From Afipia sp. (lineage in GTDB: Bacteria > Pseudomonadota > Alphaproteobacteria > Rhizobiales > Xanthobacteraceae), in the NCBI GenBank assembly GCA_026400415.1, contig JAPLPA010000089.1, positions 33,208 to 38,517 on the forward strand: 5,310 bases of DNA, written 5' to 3'. This document shows, piece after piece, positions 1 to 4,858 of the stretch (its first letter is position 1; the number at the start of each line of letters is the position of its first letter). A model generated the notes under the pieces. It was given only the letters and a program-made list of their open reading frames with translations, did not search any database and was not told where the DNA came from. The translations under genes were made by a program, and so were the position numbers.

Positions 1-1
1 T

Positions 2-328
2 GCTGCCGATCCGCCCGGTGCCGTTTTGGATGGTCGCGACATTGGAACCGTGATCTGCCCGAACGCCGAGGTAAAGATTTTTGTCGTGGCAGATCCGGAA
101 GTCCGTGCGCGGCGCAGGACTCTGGAGATGCGCTCGCGTGGCGAGGCGGCCGACGAAAAGTCGGTGCTTGCTGATATTTTGAAGAGGGATGAGCGAGATC
201 GAAGCAGAACTGCAGCACCTTTAAAGTGTGCCGAGGATGCGCATGTGCTGGACAATTCGAAGCTTGATATCGAAGGCGGCATTCGCGCCGCCATTGCTAT
301 TGTGGATGCAGTCCGCGCGGGGCGTTAG
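2..328 (+). CDS. cmk: Cytidylate kinase, C-terminal part (5' end outside the window)
   Basis: Cytidylate kinase transfers a phosphate from ATP to CMP or dCMP in the cytoplasm, supplying CDP and dCDP for nucleic acid and lipid precursors. The visible 108 residues are read in frame from base 2 to the TAG at 326-328. They begin with AADPPGAVLDGRDIGTVICP, which holds the family's LDGRDIGT motif, followed by K-F-V-ADPEVRARRR, the arginine-rich region near the lid. Further on is KRDERDRSRTAAPL and then DAHVLDNSKLD, the typical C-terminal half of the family. The N-terminal half, including the P-loop, lies before the window; the family is usually a little over 200 residues, so about half is missing. 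The TTG at 26 is an internal Leu codon, not the start. cmk next to rpsA is a widely conserved arrangement. Here a minus-strand gene and a long gap separate them, so co-transcription with rpsA is not obvious. Confidence 0.95.
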   Translation, partial: AADPPGAVLDGRDIGTVICPNAEVKIFVVADPEVRARRRTLEMRSRGEAADEKSVLADILKRDERDRSRTAAPLKCAEDAHVLDNSKLDIEGGIRAAIAIVDAVRAGR

Positions 329-336
329 CGCCGCGC
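315..336. terminator. GC-rich hairpin at the cmk stop, between convergent genes
   Basis: Arms GCGCGG plus CG and CGCCGCGC pair around a TTAG loop, with two G bases bulged out. The structure overlaps the cmk stop codon and sits just before the stop of the convergent small gene. No T-run follows on either strand, so it is at best a weak or Rho-assisted end point. The pairing is seen; termination is inferred. Confidence 0.3.
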
Positions 337-345
337 ATGTCTGAA

Positions 346-513
346 TTAGCCCTTCGACCAGTATTTATCGAACGGCAGTTCTTGGCTCGACGGCATCACT
401 GCCTGTGAAGCGAGCGATGCTTCGATCTGGCCCGGAGCCGTCACAATGGTGCTGGCGATTGCGGCGGTGACAGTGAAAACGGTGGCTGCTGCCACGATCA
501 TGATCTTCTTCAT
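346..513 (-). CDS. Small exported protein of unknown function (55 residues)
   Basis: I do not recognise a named family. The protein starts MKKIMIVAAATVFTVTAAIA: two lysines after the Met, then about 20 hydrophobic residues, which reads as a Sec signal peptide or a single membrane anchor. The rest is about 30 residues, polar with many Ala and Ser, and ends ELPFDKYWSKG. A signal peptidase cut around residues 20-30 (A-x-A or ASxxxxAPG region) would leave a mature peptide of roughly 25-35 residues, probably periplasmic. The ATG at 513 is chosen because a GGGGAG ribosome site lies 7 bases upstream and the signal-like segment begins there. The open frame extends upstream to 615 but that part has no such features. 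The gene converges on cmk with a 17-base gap. I recall similar short proteins in Bradyrhizobium relatives, but that is memory, not a search. Coding status is likely, function unknown. Confidence 0.62.
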   Translation of the reverse strand: MKKIMIVAAATVFTVTAAIASTIVTAPGQIEASLASQAVMPSSQELPFDKYWSKG

Positions 514-520
514 TTCAATT

Positions 521-526
521 CTCCCC
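521..526 (-). promoter_or_regulatory. Ribosome binding site of the small exported protein
   Basis: The minus strand reads GGGGAG here, 7 bases before the ATG at 513. It fixes the start of the small gene and argues against the longer open frame that begins at 615. Confidence 0.6.
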
Positions 527-625
527 TGTTTGATAGCGCCGACACCATGAGGAAAATCACTTAAAGCCCGGTTCCGCGTCGGCGCGAAAGCCGGCGTTTC
601 GTCAAGATCGGTCAACAGGAAGTTG

Positions 626-659
626 AAATCCTGCCCGAAACTGTCGCCGTTCAGGATTT
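626..659. repeat. Perfect 8-bp inverted repeat, 18-base spacer
   Basis: AAATCCTG at 626-633 is the exact reverse complement of CAGGATTT at 652-659. It lies between the small minus-strand gene and the putative rpsA promoter. It could be an operator, a hairpin or chance; there is no T-run after it on the plus strand. Confidence 0.4.
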
Positions 660-697
660 ATCAGCCATACCAAGCGTGTCTGGGGCGCGGTTGACGC

Positions 698-726
698 TTG
701 CCGGAGCCGGTTTCGGGGGCTATATC
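698..726 (+). promoter_or_regulatory. Putative housekeeping-sigma promoter for rpsA
   Basis: TTGCCG at 698-703 and TATATC at 721-726 are separated by 17 bases, a standard -35/-10 layout. A better -35 match, TTGACG at 691-696, lies just upstream but would leave a 24-base spacer. The -10 sits inside a short GGGG/CCCC inverted repeat (716-719 and 726-729). Transcription would begin near 733. Motifs are seen; activity is inferred. Confidence 0.4.
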
Positions 727-746
727 CCCTCGCGTCCGGGCCGTCA

Positions 747-759
747 TCGACATTGTCGA
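747..759 (+). other. Leader hairpin 1 (5 bp, 3-base loop)
   Basis: TCGAC and GTCGA pair around ATT, close to the inferred 5' end of the rpsA transcript. Confidence 0.3.
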
Positions 760-821
760 GGCCGTCCGAGCGGGCCGGCCAAGGGTTTATGCCTGCCGTC
801 ATTGGAGGAAAGCCCGCTCCC

Positions 822-837
822 GGTCTCGTTAGAGGCC
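822..837 (+). other. Leader hairpin 2 (6 bp, GTTA loop)
   Basis: GGTCTC and GAGGCC pair (one G-U) around a GTTA tetraloop in the rpsA leader. Confidence 0.3.
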
Positions 838-893
838 CCGGTCCAATTCCGTATCGTTCGTGCAGGCACACGCCGGCCCGTTTCCGCAGACGT

Positions 894-908
894 TTCGCGT
901 TTGGCGAA
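894..908 (+). other. Leader hairpin 3 (5 bp, 5-base loop)
   Basis: TTCGC and GCGAA pair around GTTTG in the rpsA leader, 16 bases before the larger hairpin at 925-947. Confidence 0.25.
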
Positions 909-924
909 CATTGCGGCGATGGTC

Positions 925-947
925 GTCAAAGGTTGCGGACCTTTGGC
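925..947 (+). other. Leader hairpin 4 (9 bp, TGCGG loop)
   Basis: GTCAAAGGT at 925-933 pairs with ACCTTTGGC at 939-947, with one G-U pair, around TGCGG. This is the best stem in the leader, ending 57 bases before the rpsA start codon. No T-run follows, so it does not look like a terminator. A role in control of S1 synthesis is possible, since S1 is known to regulate its own translation in E. coli, but nothing here proves it. Confidence 0.4.
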
Positions 948-1004
948 ACTGGACGTCCGATACGCCCTTAACCCTGCTGCCGGCATACCGCATCTGGAGA
1001 ACAC

Positions 1005-2003
1005 ATGGCTTCGACTGCTACTTCCTACAATCCGTCACGCGACGATTTCGCCGCGATGCTTGATGAGTCCTTCGCAGGCGGCAATCTGCAAGAGAGCTCC
1101 GTCATCAAGGGCATCGTTGTTGCGATTGAAAAAGACATGGCCGTCATCGACGTCGGCCTGAAGACCGAGGGCCGCGTGGCTCTCCGCGAATTCAACGGTC
1201 CAGGCCGTGAAGCCGATCTCAAGGTCGGCGACGAAGTCGAGGTGTTCCTCGACCGGATCGAAAACGCACTCGGCGAGGCCGTTCTGTCGCGCGACAAGGC
1301 GCGCCGCGAGGAAAGCTGGGGCAAGCTCGAGAAGGCATTCAACAACAACGAGAAGGTTCACGGCGTCATCTTCAATCAGGTCAAGGGTGGCTTCACCGTC
1401 GATCTCGATGGTGCAGTTGCCTTCCTGCCGCGTTCGCAGGTGGACATTCGTCCGATCCGAGACGTTGCGCCATTGATGAACAATTCGCAGCCTTTCCAGA
1501 TTCTGAAAATGGATCGCCGCCGCGGCAACATCGTCGTGTCGCGCCGTACCGTTCTTGAGGAAACGCGCGCGGAACAGCGTCAGGAATTGGTGCAGAACCT
1601 TGAAGAAGGTCAGGTCATCGACGGCGTCGTCAAGAATATCACCGATTACGGTGCGTTCGTAGATCTCGGCGGCATCGACGGCCTGCTGCACGTCACCGAT
1701 ATCGCGTGGCGCCGCGTCAATCACCCGACCGAGGTGCTCAACATCGGTCAGTCGGTGAAGGTCAAGATCATTGCTGGACGATCCATGGCAGGGCATCGAG
1801 GCGAAGTACCCGCTGAACTCGCGCTTCACGGGGCGCGTCACCAACATCACCGACTACGGCGCGTTCGTCGAACTGGAGCCGGGCATCGAAGGCCTGATCC
1901 ATGTTTCCGAAATGTCGTGGACCAAGAAGAACGTGCACCCCGGCAAGATCGTCTCAAAGACGCAGGAAGTCGAAGTGCAGGTTCTCGAAGTGGATTCGGC
2001 TAA
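1005..2003 (+). CDS. rpsA: S1 N-terminal fragment as it would be translated (332 aa)
   Basis: If the sequence is correct, this is the product made from the rpsA start. Residues about 31-98 are S1 domain 1 (SSVIKG to LSRDKA), 116-181 domain 2 (EKVHGVIFNQVKGGF to VVSRR), and 202-255 the first part of domain 3 (NITDYGAFVDL, IDGLLHVTDIAW). Residues from 256 or 257 to 332 are out of frame: rich in Arg, His and Ala, with no S1 features, ending at the TAA at 2001-2003. Domains 1-2 match the ribosome-binding part of S1 known from E. coli, so such a protein could bind 30S subunits without a full RNA-binding region. Whether it is stable or exists at all is unknown. Confidence 0.55.
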   Translation: MASTATSYNPSRDDFAAMLDESFAGGNLQESSVIKGIVVAIEKDMAVIDVGLKTEGRVALREFNGPGREADLKVGDEVEVFLDRIENALGEAVLSRDKARREESWGKLEKAFNNNEKVHGVIFNQVKGGFTVDLDGAVAFLPRSQVDIRPIRDVAPLMNNSQPFQILKMDRRRGNIVVSRRTVLEETRAEQRQELVQNLEEGQVIDGVVKNITDYGAFVDLGGIDGLLHVTDIAWRRVNHPTEVLNIGQSVKVKIIAGRSMAGHRGEVPAELALHGARHQHHRLRRVRRTGAGHRRPDPCFRNVVDQEERAPRQDRLKDAGSRSAGSRSGFG

Positions 2004-2658
2004 GCGCCGCATCTCGCTCGGCCTCAAGCAGACCATGCGCAATCCATGGGAAGTCTTTGTCGAGAAATTCCCGGTTGGATCGACTGTCGAAGGCGAGGTC
2101 AAGAACAAGACTGAGTTCGGTCTGTTCCTCGGTCTCGACGGCGACGTCGACGGCATGGTGCATCTGTCCGACCTCGACTTGAAACAGCCGGGCGAACAGG
2201 TCATCGACAACTTCAAGAAGGGCGACATGGTCAAGGCCATCGTCCTCGATGTCGATGTCGAGAAGGAACGCATCTCGCTCGGCGTCAAGCAGCTCGAAGG
2301 CGATCCGTTTGCCGAGCCGGGCGACGTCAAGAAGGGCGCAGTTGTGACCTGCGAGATTTTGGAAGTGAAGGATACCGGGATCGAAGTTCAAATCACCGGC
2401 ACCGACTTCACCTCATTCATCAAGCGGTCCGAACTTGCCCGCGATCGCGACGACCAGCGCACCGACCGCTTTGCTGTTGGTGAAAAGGTAGATGCTCGCG
2501 TGATCCAGTTCGACAAGAAGGCCCGCAAGGTGCAGGTGTCGATCAAGGCGCTTGAGGTCGCTGAAGAGAAGGAGGCCATCGCGCAATACGGGTCTTCGGA
2601 CTCGGGAGCGACGCTGGGCGACATTCTGGGCAACGCTCTCAAGAAGCGTGACACCTGA
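1771..2658 (+). CDS. rpsA: S1 C-terminal fragment, out of frame with the start (domains 4-6)
   Basis: This frame holds the rest of S1. Counted from 1771, residues about 17-87 are domain 4 (RFTGRVTNITDYGAFVEL to RRISLGLKQ), 102-174 domain 5 (VEGEVKNKTEFGLFLGL to ERISLGVKQ), and 187-259 domain 6, the most divergent (VVTCEILEVKDTGIEVQI to KVQVSIKAL). A short tail ends TLGDILGNALKKRDT. The TTG at 1771 is a Leu codon of the original gene, with no ribosome site, so I do not think it is a start; separate translation of this part is unlikely. In domain 5 a Leu (codon 2179-2181, TTG) takes the place of the Trp found in domains 3 (DIAW) and 4 (EMSW). Confidence 0.5.
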   Translation: MLDDPWQGIEAKYPLNSRFTGRVTNITDYGAFVELEPGIEGLIHVSEMSWTKKNVHPGKIVSKTQEVEVQVLEVDSAKRRISLGLKQTMRNPWEVFVEKFPVGSTVEGEVKNKTEFGLFLGLDGDVDGMVHLSDLDLKQPGEQVIDNFKKGDMVKAIVLDVDVEKERISLGVKQLEGDPFAEPGDVKKGAVVTCEILEVKDTGIEVQITGTDFTSFIKRSELARDRDDQRTDRFAVGEKVDARVIQFDKKARKVQVSIKALEVAEEKEAIAQYGSSDSGATLGDILGNALKKRDT

Positions 2659-2696
2659 TCGCTTAACTGCGGCAACGCCGCTTACGACATCAATGA

Positions 2697-2723
2697 GGGC
2701 TCCGGCATTTCCGGAGCCCTTTT
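2697..2723 (+). terminator. Intrinsic terminator of rpsA
   Basis: GGGCTCCGG at 2697-2705 and CCGGAGCCC at 2711-2719 form a perfect 9-bp stem with a 5-base loop, followed at once by TTTT and further T-rich sequence. It lies 38 bases after the rpsA stop. A smaller 5-bp hairpin (2669-2681, GCGGC/GCCGC) precedes it. This separates rpsA from sppA. Confidence 0.9.
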
Positions 2724-2787
2724 GCTTTGGAGCGTAGCTCGATTCATAGCGTCGCATTGCAGACGCAGCCATGTTTTCTCCAAATTG

Positions 2788-2797
2788 AATTGCAATT
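2788..2797. repeat. 10-bp palindrome AATTGCAATT in the AT-rich region before sppA
   Basis: The sequence is its own reverse complement and lies in the most AT-rich part of the rpsA-sppA gap, 80 bases before the sppA start. It could be an operator or part of the sppA promoter region; I could not fit a convincing -35/-10 pair here. Confidence 0.25.
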
Positions 2798-2877
2798 GAT
2801 GTAATGATCGCACTTCAAATCAACGCTGTGACGACAAATCCCATTTCCCCGAAACGGTTCTGTGCGAGGAGATTCTG

Positions 2878-3858
2878 ATGCCTACCGATTCCGATGTGAT
2901 CGTCGACCGGCGCCGGATGCGCCGGAAGCTGACTTTCTGGCGCGTGCTGGCAGCACTTGGCGTCATCGTCGCAGTGACCACCGTCGGTGCCCTTGCGACG
3001 TCGGCCGGCCGCAGCGCTCTTACCGGCTCCCATGCGATTGCACGGGTCAAGATCGACGGCCTCATTCGCAGCGATGCAGCGCGCGTTGAGGCGCTTGAGC
3101 GGCTTGAGAAATCGACAGCTGCCGCCGTCATTGTTCATATCAATTCGCCAGGCGGCACGACTGCTGGATCCGAACAGCTTTACGATGCTTTGATGCGCTT
3201 AAAAGCAAAGAAGCCGATGGTCGTGGTAGTCGAGGGATTGGCGGCGTCGGGCGGGTACATCGCCGCACTCGCGTCGGACCAGATCATTGCGCAGCAGACC
3301 GCGCTGGTCGGATCGATCGGCGTTCTTTTTCAATATCCGAATTTCACGGATCTGATGAAGACGGTCGGCGTGAAGGTTGAGGAGGTCAAATCCTCGCCAC
3401 TGAAGGCGGCTCCGAATGGATTCGAGCCTACCAGCCCCGAGGCACGCGCAGCACTCGATGCGCTGGTGAAGGATTCCTACGCATGGTTCCGTGGCTTAGT
3501 GAAAGATCGTCGCAAAATGGACGATGCGATGCTTCAGACAGTGGCGGATGGACGTGTATTCACGGGCCGTCAGGCAGTCGGCCTGAAACTGATTGATCGG
3601 CTCGGTGATGAAAAGACAGCTGTTGCGTGGCTGGTGTCCGAAAAGAAAATCGATAAGGAGTTGCCGGTGAAGGATTTCAAGCTGGCACCGCGTTTTGGCG
3701 ACATGACCTTTTTGCGAGCGACGGCAGCCGTTGCTCTCGACACACTCGGCTTCGGCGCATTCGCGCGCCAGCTCGAACAGTCGGGCGTTGTACAGGCTGT
3801 GGACCGTTTCGGCCTCGATGGTATGCTCGCGCTGTGGCAACCGGCTTCGGGCAACTGA
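2878..3858 (+). CDS. sppA: Signal peptide peptidase SppA, short form (peptidase family S49)
   Basis: SppA is a membrane-bound serine protease that degrades signal peptides left in the membrane after protein export. The 326-residue protein has a short basic N-terminus (DRRRMRRK, 11-17), one membrane segment at about 20-42, and an S49 domain at about 52-260. HINSPGGT (88-93 plus T) is the conserved loop. The predicted nucleophile is Ser124 in GLAASGGY, and the general base is Lys176 in SSPLKAAP. The 52-residue spacing equals that of Ser147 and Lys199 in B. subtilis SppA. GSIGV (145-149) and DGRVFTGRQA further support the family. The length fits the single-domain form rather than the roughly 600-residue E. 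coli form. Start ATG at 2878 follows GAGGAG with 6 bases between. It lies between rpsA and ihfB, separated by a terminator on the left, so it is probably its own unit. Confidence 0.95.
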   Translation: MPTDSDVIVDRRRMRRKLTFWRVLAALGVIVAVTTVGALATSAGRSALTGSHAIARVKIDGLIRSDAARVEALERLEKSTAAAVIVHINSPGGTTAGSEQLYDALMRLKAKKPMVVVVEGLAASGGYIAALASDQIIAQQTALVGSIGVLFQYPNFTDLMKTVGVKVEEVKSSPLKAAPNGFEPTSPEARAALDALVKDSYAWFRGLVKDRRKMDDAMLQTVADGRVFTGRQAVGLKLIDRLGDEKTAVAWLVSEKKIDKELPVKDFKLAPRFGDMTFLRATAAVALDTLGFGAFARQLEQSGVVQAVDRFGLDGMLALWQPASGN

Positions 3859-3877
3859 ATGCCTGAATCGTGTTTCA

Positions 3878-3908
3878 GCCATTTTGCGCCGCACTGCGGT
3901 TGAATGGC
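3878..3908 (+). terminator. Stem-loop after sppA, possible weak terminator
   Basis: GCCATT at 3878-3883 pairs with AATGGC at 3903-3908, and inside it CCGC (3889-3892) pairs with GCGG (3896-3899) around ACT. It starts 20 bases after the sppA stop. No T-run follows directly, so intrinsic termination is doubtful. Confidence 0.35.
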
Positions 3909-3968
3909 CAAGACCGATTTCGGACCTTTGTCACGCGATTTCCCGGCCACTTGTTTTCAATTAGCGGC

Positions 3969-3998
3969 TTGACAGTTCAAGGCTTTTTCAAAGAAATG
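3969..3998 (+). promoter_or_regulatory. Putative promoter of ihfB (consensus -35)
   Basis: TTGACA at 3969-3974 is a perfect -35 box, in an AT-rich stretch 57 bases before the ihfB start. The best -10 at 17 bases spacing is AGAAAT (3992-3997), a poor match. The position and -35 are seen; function is inferred. Confidence 0.4.
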
Positions 3999-4030
3999 GT
4001 TTTGCCGCTCGCTACGGATCCAATACTTCA

Positions 4031-4336
4031 ATGATCAAATCCGAACTTGTTCAGCGCATCGCCGAGCACAACCCACATCTCTATCAAAGAGATGTCGAAA
4101 ATATTGTGAACGCGATTCTCGATGAAATCGTCGCGGCACTCGCGCGCGGAGATCGCGTCGAACTGCGCGGCTTTGGCGCGTTCTCAGTCAAGCATCGGCC
4201 CGCGCGGGCAGGACGCAATCCGCGCACCGGCGCGCATGTTCCGGTCGAGCAAAAAAGCGTGCCGTTCTTCAAGACCGGCAAGGAAATGCGCGAGCGCCTT
4301 AATCGTGATTCCGGCACCGGTAGCGCTGCGACCTGA
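4031..4336 (+). CDS. ihfB: Integration host factor subunit beta
   Basis: IHF-beta pairs with IHF-alpha (encoded elsewhere) to bend DNA sharply at specific sites, acting in transcription, replication and recombination. The 101-residue protein has the HU/IHF fold: helices at about 2-38 (KSELVQRIAEHNPHLYQRDV), the signature around VELRGFGAFSVKHRPARAGR (43-62), and the DNA-binding arm with RNPRTG (62-67), where Pro64 is the expected residue that inserts between base pairs. The end FFKTGKEMRERLN is the typical C-terminal helix, followed by a short Ser/Gly/Ala tail. MIKSELV is the usual start of the beta subunit and favours IHF-beta over HU or IHF-alpha. The ribosome site is weak (GGA at 4016-4018, 12 bases before the ATG). 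lapA follows after 38 bases to its preferred start, so the two are likely co-transcribed. Confidence 0.95.
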   Translation: MIKSELVQRIAEHNPHLYQRDVENIVNAILDEIVAALARGDRVELRGFGAFSVKHRPARAGRNPRTGAHVPVEQKSVPFFKTGKEMRERLNRDSGTGSAAT

Positions 4337-4363
4337 TCCGCTCCTCCGCACCCATGACGTCGC

Positions 4364-4368
4364 GAGGA
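4364..4368 (+). promoter_or_regulatory. Ribosome binding site that sets the lapA start
   Basis: GAGGA lies 6 bases before the ATG at 4375. The earlier in-frame ATG at 4354 has no comparable site, so 4375 is preferred. Confidence 0.6.
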
Positions 4369-4374
4369 CAGACG

Positions 4375-4797
4375 ATGCTCCGCAAGATTTTCAACGTGCT
4401 GGTGATTTTACCGCTCGCAATTGTCTTCATCGTGTTCGCCGTCGCCAATCGCCATTTTGTCACGCTGTCGTTCGATCCATTCGATTCCACCGATACGGCA
4501 CTGGGCGTTTCGCTGCCGCTGTTTGTCCTCATGATCGGCTTCACGATGCTCGGCGTGGTGGCCGGCGGCATAGCAACCTGGTTTGGGCAGCGCCGCTGGC
4601 GTCGTGCCGCGCGGTTCCATGAAACGGAAGCGCAGAATGCTCGTGCGCAGTTGGCCGACCTACGTGAACGTTCGCAAATCCTCGGAGAATATGGCGAAGC
4701 AAAGGTTCCGGTCTTCCGTCGCGGCGGCGTCTCGCCGAACGCCCTCGGTCCGCAATATGAGGCAATCGGGCGAGACAAGCCCGGTGCGACGTTGTAG
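4375..4797 (+). CDS. lapA: LapA family inner-membrane protein (DUF1049)
   Basis: The 140-residue protein begins MLRKIFNVLVILPLAIVFIV, a first membrane helix at about 5-26. The family pattern then follows: VFAVANRHFVTLSFDPF, a short periplasmic stretch, and a second helix at about 44-68 (VSLPLFVLMIGFTMLGVVAGG). After it come WFGQRRWRRAARFHE, a basic cytoplasmic segment, and a helical region rich in Glu, Ala and Arg (about 75-105) that may be a coiled coil. In E. coli LapA acts with LapB in control of lipopolysaccharide synthesis through FtsH and LpxC; that role is not established here, and no lapB follows. An upstream in-frame ATG at 4354 would add 7 residues, but the GAGGA site favours 4375. 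The position after ihfB matches the conserved ihfB-lapA pair. The gene symbol is by family and position. Confidence 0.82.
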   Translation: MLRKIFNVLVILPLAIVFIVFAVANRHFVTLSFDPFDSTDTALGVSLPLFVLMIGFTMLGVVAGGIATWFGQRRWRRAARFHETEAQNARAQLADLRERSQILGEYGEAKVPVFRRGGVSPNALGPQYEAIGRDKPGATL

Positions 4798-4829
4798 AAC
4801 GCGGCCTCAACCCGAATTCCCGGACGGCC

Positions 4830-4853
4830 AGCCCCATGGGCTCAACCTGTTTT
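4830..4853 (+). terminator. Weak hairpin between lapA and trpF
   Basis: AGCCC (4830-4834) and GGGCT (4838-4842) pair around CAT; a T-run (4850-4854) comes only after CAACCTG. The stem is short and the T-run is displaced, so this is a marginal candidate for partial termination before trpF. Confidence 0.15.
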
Positions 4854-4858
4854 TGACG

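Larger units (their letters stand above)
514..1004. other. Gene-poor stretch: divergent upstream regions and rpsA leader
   Basis: No convincing gene lies in these 491 bases. The left part is the upstream region of the small minus-strand gene, where I could not find a clear promoter. The middle holds an 8-bp inverted repeat and a likely plus-strand promoter. From about 733 to 1004 it would be an untranslated leader of some 270 bases for rpsA, with several short hairpins. An open frame crosses it (676-1161), but it has an unstructured, Arg/Pro-rich product, no ribosome site and runs into rpsA out of frame. A good GGAGGA ribosome-like site at 804-809 has no start codon at a useful distance downstream. 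Confidence 0.6.
1005..2658 (+). pseudogene. rpsA: 30S ribosomal protein S1, frame broken by an internal deletion
   Basis: S1 binds mRNA and delivers it to the 30S subunit; its first two domains anchor to the ribosome and the later ones bind RNA. Six S1 domains can be read, but not in one frame. Start ATG at 1005 (MASTATSYNP) follows GGAGA by 4 bases. Frame one is good for 255 codons to 1769, reaching GQSVKVKI in domain 3. The correct sequence resumes one base out of frame at 1771 with LLDDPWQGIEAKYP. Domain 3 therefore lacks its last strands, including the RISLG-x-KQ motif that closes domains 4 and 5 here. The good parts sum to 550 residues; relatives have about 566 as I recall, so about 47 bases appear lost. 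A sequencing or assembly error is the likeliest cause, as S1 is normally essential; a real mutation is possible. A terminator follows the stop. Confidence 0.9.

Noticed and set aside
541..600. Stress-type (EcfG) promoter for the small minus-strand gene
   Set aside because: The minus strand has a GGAAC, but no GTT-like -10 box at the expected 16-17 base distance.
676..1161. 161-codon open frame across the rpsA leader
   Set aside because: No ribosome site, Arg/Pro-rich unstructured product, and it overlaps the true start of rpsA out of frame. GC-rich DNA gives such frames by chance.
1760..1800. Programmed ribosomal frameshift joining the two halves of S1
   Set aside because: About 15-16 conserved residues are missing between the halves, including the closing motif of domain 3. 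A frameshift would not restore them. No slippery heptamer is seen at the junction.
1035..1850. 271-codon minus-strand open frame inside rpsA
   Set aside because: It is the complement of the S1 coding sequence and mirrors its codon bias; no family features and no ribosome site are apparent.
1629..1874. Deletion by recombination between the similar domain 3 and domain 4 segments
   Set aside because: The near-repeat encoding NITDYGAFV occurs at 1629-1666 and 1837-1874, 208 bases apart. Both copies are still present and the apparent loss is about 47 bases, so this pair did not cause it.
2818..2830. IHF binding site upstream of sppA
   Set aside because: AATCAA is present, but the following part of the IHF consensus (TTR after four bases) reads GTG, so the match is incomplete.
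3496..3950. Two overlapping minus-strand frames over the end of sppA
   Set aside because: Both are antisense shadows of the sppA coding region with no recognisable domain.
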